Assembly (NCBI RefSeq): GCF_014645795.1
Contig: NZ_BMMK01000002.1
Coordinates: 208,013-272,012 of the forward strand
Source: Longimycelium tulufanense
GTDB lineage: Bacteria > Actinomycetota > Actinomycetes > Mycobacteriales > Pseudonocardiaceae
Direction: 5' to 3'
DNA: 64,000 nucleotides
Every line of letters begins with the position of its first letter. The first letter of the stretch is position 1. The position numbers were made by a program, and so were the translations under genes. Under the pieces are notes generated by a model that was not told the DNA's origin, did no database searches, and saw only the letters and a program-made list of their open reading frames with translations. Positions 57,873 through 64,000 of this stretch are shown piece by piece.

Positions 57873-58973
57873 TCACGCGGTCTCCTTCGCGGCCTCCCGC
57901 GCCGGCACCGGGCGATAACGGTCGTCGAAACGGCCCAGCTTCCACCACAGCAGCGCACCACCCCAGACGAGCACGAAGACCGCGGCGATACCGTAGCCGA
58001 CGTACTCGAACTGCTCGGCCAGGTCGCCGAAACCGGCCAGCCAGGTCAGGCCGGCGTGGTCGGCAAGGAACCCGGAAAGGTAGACGGCGCAGACGAAAAC
58101 CGCGATCGCCACGGTGATGGCCGTGGTCGTGGTGTTGTAGAAGAGCGTGCGTACCGGGTTGCGGTACGCCCACGAGTACGCACGCGTCATCAGCAGTGAG
58201 TCGACGGTGTCGAACGTGCTCATGCCGGCCGCGAACAGGATTGGCAGGCTCAACACCGCGAGCAGTGGCACATCGTGGCCACCGGCCGTGCCGGCCAACG
58301 CGAGCAGCGTGACCTCGGAGGCGGTCTCCATACCCAGGCCCATCAGCAGACCGACCGGGAACATGTGCCAGGAGGAGCGAATGAGACCGCGCATTCGACC
58401 GCCGAGCAACCGGTTGAGCAGGCCGCGGTCCAGCAGCACCTCCTCGACCTGCCGCTCGGCAATCTGACCACCACGCACCTGCCGCCAGAGCCGCACCAGG
58501 GAGCGGAGCACGACCCCGTTGAGCGTGGCCACCAGCAGCAGGAACGCGATCGCCACCAGCAACGCGATCATGCCCCCGGTCTCCCGGACACTGTCCAGGT
58601 CGGACTCCTGGAGTCGACCGGCGGCCAGCGCCACCACCAGCGCCAGCACCACCACGACGGTCGAGTGACCCATGGCGAAGAAGAAGCCGACGCCCACCGG
58701 ACGCCGGCCACGCAACAACATCAGCCGCGTGGTGTCGTCGATAGCGGCAATGTGGTCGGCGTCGAAAGCATGACGCATGCCCAATACGTACGCCGCCACG
58801 CCAGCCCCGGCGAGCTTGCCCGCGATGGCCGGATCGCCGGAATGTGCCAGGAACAACGCGATTCCGAGAACGTGCAGCAGCACGATGGTGCCGATGATGC
58901 CGGCGAGCCGGCGGCGTTCGGCCGCCGTCCACGTTCCGCTCGCCGTGCGGACGGCAAGGTCGTGCGACGTCAA
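57873..58973 (-). CDS. NiCoT-family nickel/cobalt permease
   Basis: The 366-residue product starts at a TTG at 58973 behind GGAGGAGG. It has eight hydrophobic helices and the metal-binding signature LGMRHAFDADHIAAIDDTTR (HxxxxDH), then FFFAMGHSTVVVV, LLMGLGMETASEVTLLAL and FAAGMSTFDTVDSLLM, all NiCoT motifs. A cobalamin riboswitch in its leader implies cobalt uptake for vitamin B12 rather than nickel. Followed by cysG. Confidence 0.95.
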   Translation of the reverse strand: MTSHDLAVRTASGTWTAAERRRLAGIIGTIVLLHVLGIALFLAHSGDPAIAGKLAGAGVAAYVLGMRHAFDADHIAAIDDTTRLMLLRGRRPVGVGFFFAMGHSTVVVVLALVVALAAGRLQESDLDSVRETGGMIALLVAIAFLLLVATLNGVVLRSLVRLWRQVRGGQIAERQVEEVLLDRGLLNRLLGGRMRGLIRSSWHMFPVGLLMGLGMETASEVTLLALAGTAGGHDVPLLAVLSLPILFAAGMSTFDTVDSLLMTRAYSWAYRNPVRTLFYNTTTTAITVAIAVFVCAVYLSGFLADHAGLTWLAGFGDLAEQFEYVGYGIAAVFVLVWGGALLWWKLGRFDDRYRPVPAREAAKETA

Positions 58974-59034
58974 GGGGACCTCCTCCGGTGTCCTCGCCCG
59001 AGGGTCGGTACGCGGGCCGCGGCGCGGCGCGCGG

Positions 59035-59190
59035 CCGGCGGGGAGTGTCCTGACTCCCGGATCGACGCGGTTTCCCCGGCCTTCCAACCCACCCGTTGGG
59101 CCGTGGCCGTTGCTGGGGATCCGCTCCCCGGTCACAGTGGCGGGACCGTCCCGGATTCGCACCGGGTTCCTCCACCTGTCGGCGTCGGCA
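59035..59190 (-). promoter_or_regulatory. Cobalamin (adenosylcobalamin) riboswitch
   Basis: On the minus strand the conserved elements appear in order: GGAACCCGGTGCGAATCCGG and then ACGGTCCCGCCACTGTGACCGG near 59120-59170, and a B12-box-like GGAGTCAGGACACT near 59041-59058, followed by the NiCoT ribosome-binding site at 58974-58990. High B12 would turn the permease gene off. The exact 5' boundary is approximate. Confidence 0.9.
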
Positions 59191-59291
59191 TCCTGACGGG
59201 TGGCGATGCACGCGGTCAATCCGAGCGAGGTCTCCAAAACCCGGACGGCAACCGCTTGCTCACCCGGCCGGCGCAGTACGCGGGCCAGAAC

Positions 59292-60302
59292 TCAGGACCG
59301 GTTGTGATGCGCGACCAAGGCGTGGTCGTCCACCCCGGCCAGTGGTGCGGGGTGCGGGTGGACGTGTGCCCGCAGTGCCCGGTGCAGCCCGTGCAGCAGC
59401 CGGTGTTCCACATCGTGGGCGATCCGGTGGGCCTCGACGAGGGAGGCGCCGCGGTCGACCACGACGGTGAGCTCGGCGAGCTGCCCGTGCCCGGACCAGC
59501 GCAGCCGCACCTGCTCCACGCCCAGGACACCGGGCGTGGCGGCCGCCAGCCGCCGCGCGGTGTCCACCTCGGCGGGCTCGGCGGCGTCCAGCAGCCGGCC
59601 GAGTACGCCGCGGGCGGCCCCGACGAGCACGACGAGAATGACCGCCGCCACCGCCAGCCCCACGACCGGGTCCACCCAGCTCCAGCCCACGGCGGCACCG
59701 CCGGCGGCCAGCAGCACGGCCAGCGAGGTGAACCCGTCGGCCCGCGCGTGCAGGCCGTCGGCGACGAGCGCGGCGGAGCCGATGCGGCGGCCGACGCGGA
59801 TCCGCCAACGGGCCACGATCTCGTTGCCGGCGAAGCCGAGGACGGCGGCGGCCGCCACCGCCGGCACGTGCCGGACCTGCTGCGGCTGGGCGAGCCGGCG
59901 GGCCGCCTCGACCGCGGCCAGGACGGCCGAGAGCGCGATGAGCCCGACCACGACGAGGCCGGCGAGGTCCTCGGCCCGACCGAAGCCGTAGGTGAAGCGG
60001 CGGGTGGCGGCCCGCCGGCCCAGCAGGAAGGCGATGGCGATGGGCACCGCGCTCAGGGCGTCGGCGGCGTTGTGCAGGGTGTCCGACAGCAGGGCGACGG
60101 AGCCGGTCAGCAGGACGACGACCGCCTGCACGAGTGCGGTCAGCATGAGGACGGCGAACGAGCCCCACACGGTGCGCATCCCGCGGCGGTCGGCGGTGGC
60201 CTGTTCGTCCACCCGGTCCGCGATGTCGTGGCTGTGCGGCGTCAGCGCGTGACGTACCCGAGCGAGGAGCCCGACGCGGTGGCCGTGTCCATGCCCCGTC
60301 AT
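59292..60302 (-). CDS. Cation diffusion facilitator (CDF) metal exporter
   Basis: The 336-residue product has a His-rich N-terminus (HGHGH, HSHD), six helices and the two metal sites: SVALLSDTLHNAADALSA (HxxxD on TM2) and AADGLHARADGFTSLAV-type segment on TM5, plus a C-terminal cytosolic domain (QVRLRWSGHGQLAELTVVVD) ending in a His-rich tail. It exports Zn2+ and/or Co2+. The ATG lies seven bases after TATGAT, so the transcript is probably leaderless. It precedes the riboswitch-NiCoT gene on the same strand. Confidence 0.93.
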   Translation of the reverse strand: MTGHGHGHRVGLLARVRHALTPHSHDIADRVDEQATADRRGMRTVWGSFAVLMLTALVQAVVVLLTGSVALLSDTLHNAADALSAVPIAIAFLLGRRAATRRFTYGFGRAEDLAGLVVVGLIALSAVLAAVEAARRLAQPQQVRHVPAVAAAAVLGFAGNEIVARWRIRVGRRIGSAALVADGLHARADGFTSLAVLLAAGGAAVGWSWVDPVVGLAVAAVILVVLVGAARGVLGRLLDAAEPAEVDTARRLAAATPGVLGVEQVRLRWSGHGQLAELTVVVDRGASLVEAHRIAHDVEHRLLHGLHRALRAHVHPHPAPLAGVDDHALVAHHNRS

Positions 60303-60309
60303 GGCACCG

Positions 60310-60338
60310 ATCATAGCGGTAAAAGTCCACTGTGGACT
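60310..60338 (-). promoter_or_regulatory. CDF promoter with 7-1-7 dyad
   Basis: A -10 TATGAT on the minus strand (60310-60315) sits seven bases before the ATG at 60302, placing the transcription start at the start codon. The dyad AGTCCAC-t-GTGGACT (60324-60330, 60332-60338) is centred about 29 bases upstream of that point, where a consensus -35 is missing. This suggests a metal-sensing regulator bound at the promoter; the protein is not identifiable here. Confidence 0.6.
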
Positions 60339-60739
60339 AGATGCAAGGGGGAGGCCGCTGCAAGGAACTGCCTGCTGCGCAAGACATGCAGCAGCAAGCT
60401 ACTGGGGGAACGCACCGCAACGGTGCACCGTTCTGGCAGCGTCCCGAGGCGCCACACCTGGTGTGCGCCCTCCTCGTGCGGACACGCACACCAGGAAAGA
60501 TGATCTAGTCCCAAGGCTGTGTAGTTACAGCTAACGGTTGGGTGTGGTGGTCAAGCCTGCTGATCGCCACCCGGGACCCGCAACCGGGCAACCGCGACTG
60601 CACCGCCTACCGCTGTTTTCCGCGTCGCGGAGCAGTCGTCCGGGACCTCAGTTGACCATCACGTAGCGTACGCCACCGTCAGATCGGTGAGTCGCACGAC
60701 TCAGTGCGCCCGAGCTGCTTCACAAAAGGGAGGCGACGT
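60339..60739. other. ~400-bp intergenic region with three adjacent hairpins
   Basis: No convincing gene is present (a 40-codon plus-strand frame at 60388-60510 has no ribosome-binding site). Three stem-loops follow one another: CTGCTGC/GCAGCAG (60372-60394), GCACCG/CGGTGC (60412-60426) and GGCGC-c-ACACC/GGTGTGCGCC (60448-60469). The remaining 270 bases before the lipase gene show nothing recognisable. Confidence 0.45.
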
Positions 60740-61666
60740 ATGGGTGCGCGAAGGCTGCTTCACAGTCTCGTCGCACTGACACTGGCCCTGGTCCTGGGAG
60801 ACGACGTCGCGCAAGCCGCGGAGCGGAAACCAACCGGTCCGGTTCAACCGAACATCGTCGCCGCGGCGACGTTCTCCCTGTTCAATCCGACGATCGCACC
60901 GCCCGGGACGAACGACTGGAACTGCAGGCCCAGCCCGGAACATCCGAACCCGGTACTGCTGTCCAACGGCACGAACGCAAACGCCTACGCGAACTGGGCG
61001 AATCTCTCACAGAAACTCGCGGACGCCGGTTTCTGCGTTTTCGCGGGAAACTTCGGTGGTGCACCCGGCGGCGTCGTGCAGACCGTGGGACCCATCGCCG
61101 AAACGGCCCGCCAGCTCGCCGCGTTCGGAGACAGGATCCTTCGCGTGACCGGGGCGAAGAAACTCGACGTCGTCGGGTACTCCCAGGGCGGTATGAGCCC
61201 CCGCTACTGGATCAAGAACCTGGGTGGCGACAAGAAGATCGGCAGGCTGATCGGCCTTTCCCCCTCCAACTACGGCACCGAATCATCGAAGTCGCTCGGC
61301 ACGTTGCGGCTGATCTCGGCGGTGAACGACGTGCTCGGGGTGGACTGCCCGGCCTGCGATGAACAAGAGGCGGACTCGGCGTTCCTCGCCGACCTCAACG
61401 CGGGCGGCGACACCATCCCAGACGTCGAGTACACCGTCATCCAAACCAGGTACGACGACGTGGTCACACCTCACACCAACGCGTTCCTCAAACCCGCACC
61501 GAACGTGCGCAACATCCTGGTACAGGACGTGTGTGGGCAGGACCTCACCGACCACGTCGGCATCCCCTACGACCCCATCACGCAGCAACTCGTGCTGAAC
61601 GCACTCGGCCCGGCCAACGCCAAGAAACCAATCTGCCGGTTCGTGCCCCCGGTGTTTTCCGGCTAG
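60740..61666 (+). CDS. Secreted lipase/esterase (alpha/beta hydrolase)
   Basis: The 308-residue product has a signal peptide (MGARRLLHSLVALTLALVLGDDVAQAAE) and an ATG behind GGGAGG. The hydrolase core has Ser148 in DVVGYSQGGMSPRYW, an acidic residue in QTRYDDVVTPHTNAF and a His in QDLTDHVGIPYDP, a complete triad. The oxyanion-hole strand reads PVLLSNGTNANAYANW, where most relatives (class of Streptomyces LipA/EstA-type extracellular lipases) have VHGT. Several Cys (NCRPS, FCVF, DCPACDE, VCGQD, ICRF) suggest disulfides. Confidence 0.9.
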   Translation: MGARRLLHSLVALTLALVLGDDVAQAAERKPTGPVQPNIVAAATFSLFNPTIAPPGTNDWNCRPSPEHPNPVLLSNGTNANAYANWANLSQKLADAGFCVFAGNFGGAPGGVVQTVGPIAETARQLAAFGDRILRVTGAKKLDVVGYSQGGMSPRYWIKNLGGDKKIGRLIGLSPSNYGTESSKSLGTLRLISAVNDVLGVDCPACDEQEADSAFLADLNAGGDTIPDVEYTVIQTRYDDVVTPHTNAFLKPAPNVRNILVQDVCGQDLTDHVGIPYDPITQQLVLNALGPANAKKPICRFVPPVFSG

Positions 61667-61738
61667 CAGGCGGTCCTCCGAATTGTCCGAAGTGCCCCTC
61701 GCCCACCCACCGGCTCCACGGTGATCGCATGGTCCGAC

Positions 61739-62455
61739 CTACCGGGTGATTTCCCTTTCCGTCCTGCGGAAGGCGGCAAGCAGCTGGCGCTCCGCCTCGT
61801 CGAGGTAGTCGAGGAGCTGGTGGGCGGCGTCCTCGATGTCGCCCTGTTCCAGCAGTTCCAGGATCCGCCGGTTCCGGACGACGTAGGGCTTGTAGAACGG
61901 CCGGGCTTCTCCCATGATGTGGAACGCCAGCCGTAGCTCGGCCAGCAGGCCCGCCACGATGCCGTTCACCCGGGGACTGGCCGCGAGCGCCCCGATGGCC
62001 TGGTGGAACCGCATGTTCCCGGTGCCCACCTCGATCCAGCTGTCCCTGGCGGCGGCCCGCTCGGCCGCGCGCAGTGCCGCCCGCACCGCGGACCTGGCTC
62101 CCGGCCCGGCAGCCGGCCACCGCCGCAGCGCGGGAACCTCGACGAGCCGACGCGCCCGGTAGAGGTCTGCCACGTCGTCGGCGTCGAGGACGCGGACGAA
62201 CACGCCCCTGCCGTACTCATGAACGAGCAGCCGCTCGTGCACCAGCAGCCGGAACGCTTCCCGCAGCGTGTTGCGGGAGACGCCGAGCGCGCCACCGAGC
62301 GCCTCTTCGGAGAGCCGGCGGCCCGGTTCCAGGCCGCCTTCCAGAATGCGCTCGCGGAGCAGGTCGGCCACGCGTTGCGCGGTCGTCGACCGCGGCAACC
62401 GCTCCTGGCCGGCGAGCGCGACGCCCAACCATTCGGGTACGTCCCGGGTCGCCAT
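61739..62455 (-). CDS. GntR-family (FCD-type) transcriptional regulator
   Basis: The 238-residue product has an N-terminal winged helix, TTAQRVADLLRERILEGGLEPGRRLSEEALGGALGVSRNTLREAFRLLVHERLLVHEYGRGVFV, and an all-helical FCD ligand domain (DADDVADLYRARRLVEVPALRR, MRFHQAIGALAASPRVNGI, IMGEARPFYKPYVVRNRRILELLEQGDIEDAAHQLLDYLDEAERQLL). The ATG at 62455 starts MATRDVPEWLGV. Such regulators sense carboxylates or amino-acid derivatives. It is convergent with the lipase gene and divergent from the pyroglutamyl-peptidase-like gene, so either may be a target. Confidence 0.92.
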   Translation of the reverse strand: MATRDVPEWLGVALAGQERLPRSTTAQRVADLLRERILEGGLEPGRRLSEEALGGALGVSRNTLREAFRLLVHERLLVHEYGRGVFVRVLDADDVADLYRARRLVEVPALRRWPAAGPGARSAVRAALRAAERAAARDSWIEVGTGNMRFHQAIGALAASPRVNGIVAGLLAELRLAFHIMGEARPFYKPYVVRNRRILELLEQGDIEDAAHQLLDYLDEAERQLLAAFRRTEREITR

Positions 62456-62668
62456 CTGCCCCCGCCTTCGCCCACTCGCCGCTGCGCCGCTCGGCCCAGC
62501 GACCCGCAGTGTAGATGGCGGATCCCATCCGTCCACCGGCTCCGCACCGGTCCGGCTCGCCGTCCGCGGCGGTAGGTTGATCACGACCGGGTGAAGCTGG
62601 GCGGCCCGGCCGGATCGCCCGCCCCTGCCGCCGACGCCCGTCGAACCGTTGGAGAATCGGAGGAAGAC

Positions 62669-63985
62669 ATGTCCCGTCCCGGTGCGTGGCGTCGCCTGCT
62701 GGTCGCCGCGCTCGTCGTGACTCCCCTGTTGGCGGGAACCGGGCTGGCGCATGCCGAGTCGGCAGCGGCCGGTACGACCGCCTGCTACGACCCGCACGCC
62801 ACGCTGACGGTCGAGGAGCAACGCCTGGACCGGTCGCTCGACCCGGGTGGCGCTCCCGTCGGTCCCGAACTTGTCCGACTTGCCGGTTTTGACCGCCAGG
62901 TCTCGGAATTCACCCAGGTCCTGTGCCACGCACGCACCCTGTCACAGGCCAGGGCGTTGGCGTCCGAGCACGGCGGGCGACTGTGGCGCACCGCCGTCGA
63001 TCGGGCGCAGGGCCGCCGGCCGGATCTCGGCGAACTCGACCGGTTCGACGACCGCCCGCTCTACTGGGCACGGTTGCAGCTGACGAAGGCGTTGCGGCAG
63101 TGGCGCCCGGCGCGCCCGATCACTGAGGCACAGCGTGCCGAGTTGGTCCGCACCCTTGACTGGACGTCGCGCGGCATCGGCTCGGTTCACCTCCCACCGG
63201 CCCCGGGCGTGCGTCGGGTCCTGGTGAGCGGCTTCGACCCGTTCCAGCTGGACGGCAACGGCATTCGCCGTGGCAACCCCGCCGGGGTCGCCTCGCTTCG
63301 CCTGGACGGTCGCACCTTCGACACCCCGCAGGGCCGGGTCCGCGTGGAGGCGGTGACGTTCCCGGTGCTGTGGGGCGGTTTCGACGAGGGCATCGTCGAA
63401 GCCGCCTACGGCCCGTGGCTGCGCCCCGGACCGCAGCGGGTCGACATGATCACCACGATCAGCCAGGGCCGGCCCGAGCAGTTCGACATCGAGCGGTGGG
63501 CCGGCCGGTGGCGGGGCGGATCCCCCGACAACGACGATGCCTCGTCCACCGGTCCCGTCCCGGCGGCAACGGGCTGGCCGCAGCCGGCGGAGGAGTTCAT
63601 CGAGACAACTCTTCCGGCGCAGGAGATGATCGACGCCGGAACCGGGCCGTACCGGGTCCTGTTCAACCGGGAGTTCGCCGTCTGGCCGGACCCGAACAAC
63701 CCGGGTCAGGGCGAGCCGATCCGGCGTACCGACGAACCGAGGCCGGGTGAGAAGGCCGCCAGTGGGAGCGGCGGCGACTACCTGTCCAACGAGAGCATGT
63801 ACCGCGCCAACCGCGTCCGGGTTGGTCTCGGCGCCACCCAGGTGCACGGTGGGCACCTGCACGTGCCGATCCTGACGATGCCGGACTCGGACACGGCGTT
63901 GACCGACCCCGGTTACGAGCAGCGGCGCCAGCAGATCGCGGACCAGACCGTCGAGCTGATCAGGGCCGGCTCCCTGGCGAGCTGA
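62669..63985 (+). CDS. Secreted pyroglutamyl-peptidase-like protein with serine at the nucleophile position
   Basis: The 438-residue product starts at an ATG behind GGAGGAAG and has a Sec signal peptide (RRLLVAALVVTPLLAGTGLAHAES). The C-terminal ~250 residues follow the C15 pyroglutamyl peptidase layout: RRVLVSGFDPFQLDGNGIRRGNPAGVASLRLDG, then QGRPEQFDIERWAG (the conserved Glu region) and a late HVPILTMPDSD (His). The family's nucleophile segment YVCN is replaced by DYLSNES, putting Ser373 at the Cys position. Actinobacterial homologues recalled with YLSNE share this. Likely extracellular; peptidase activity is uncertain. Confidence 0.78.
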   Translation: MSRPGAWRRLLVAALVVTPLLAGTGLAHAESAAAGTTACYDPHATLTVEEQRLDRSLDPGGAPVGPELVRLAGFDRQVSEFTQVLCHARTLSQARALASEHGGRLWRTAVDRAQGRRPDLGELDRFDDRPLYWARLQLTKALRQWRPARPITEAQRAELVRTLDWTSRGIGSVHLPPAPGVRRVLVSGFDPFQLDGNGIRRGNPAGVASLRLDGRTFDTPQGRVRVEAVTFPVLWGGFDEGIVEAAYGPWLRPGPQRVDMITTISQGRPEQFDIERWAGRWRGGSPDNDDASSTGPVPAATGWPQPAEEFIETTLPAQEMIDAGTGPYRVLFNREFAVWPDPNNPGQGEPIRRTDEPRPGEKAASGSGGDYLSNESMYRANRVRVGLGATQVHGGHLHVPILTMPDSDTALTDPGYEQRRQQIADQTVELIRAGSLAS

Positions 63986-64000
63986 GCCCGCCTGGCGTGG

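Noticed and set aside
59120..59170. A tRNA-like GGTGCGAATCC sequence
   Set aside because: It resembles a T-loop, but the flanking ACGG...GCCACTGT and B12-box elements identify a cobalamin riboswitch; no acceptor stem can be drawn.

Overview
The window is chromosomal DNA of a very GC-rich actinomycete. The order rimP-nusA-ylxR-infB-DUF503-rbfA-nrnA-(MATE)-truB-ribF-...-rpsO-pnp-M16 peptidase-dapB, the Gly/Pro-rich IF2, the XRE/DUF397 pair and the many GTG/TTG or leaderless starts point to the Pseudonocardiales (Amycolatopsis/Saccharopolyspora-like). This placement is inferred from gene order and style, not from a database search. I see no phage genes, transposase, rRNA, tRNA or CRISPR array.

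Layout. 0-5.7 kb is accessory: a TetR regulator cut by the window edge diverges from a three-hydrolase operon (FAH family, alpha/beta hydrolase, metallo-beta-lactamase fold), followed by an acyl-CoA dehydrogenase remnant, a questin-oxidase-like gene behind a MerR-type promoter, and a secreted BP74-like protein. 5.8-25.8 kb is a conserved information-processing block, all on the minus strand: translation initiation and RNA maturation (rimP, nusA, ylxR, infB, rbfA, nrnA, truB), flavin synthesis (ribF), rpsO-pnp, an M16 protease, dapB, plus a MATE and an MFS transporter. 25.9-38.4 kb mixes a ferritin-like pair, a class V aminotransferase, YjbQ, a GAF regulator with its aldehyde dehydrogenase, two phosphotransferase-like kinases (the second ends at 39.5 kb), a HAD hydrolase and proS, and includes about 1.3 kb of apparently decayed or non-coding DNA (32.6-34.3 kb).

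39.7-55.8 kb holds a polyol catabolic system in two parts: deoR-dehydrogenase-xylulokinase (39.7-43.0 kb) and a SorC-type regulator diverging from binding protein-permease-permease-second dehydrogenase-ATPase (49.2-55.8 kb). The likely scheme is ABC uptake of a pentitol, oxidation to D-xylulose by one or both zinc dehydrogenases, and phosphorylation by XylB. Between the two parts lie YaaA, a RIO-type kinase and a DEAD-box helicase (each preceded by an apparent short leader ORF and hairpin), and an XRE/DUF397 regulatory module.

55.9-60.3 kb is a small K+ channel and a cobalt/tetrapyrrole group: fused siroheme synthase, a NiCoT permease under a cobalamin riboswitch, and a CDF metal exporter with a promoter dyad. 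60.7-64 kb carries a secreted lipase, a GntR-type regulator and a secreted pyroglutamyl-peptidase-like protein with serine at the expected nucleophile position.

Most notable observations: the leader-ORF/hairpin arrangements before the RIO kinase and the helicase, the MerR-type 19-bp-spacer promoter without a nearby merR, the split polyol cluster with duplicated dehydrogenases, the paired hairpin element at 15.15-15.22 kb, and the Cys-to-Ser pyroglutamyl-peptidase homologue.
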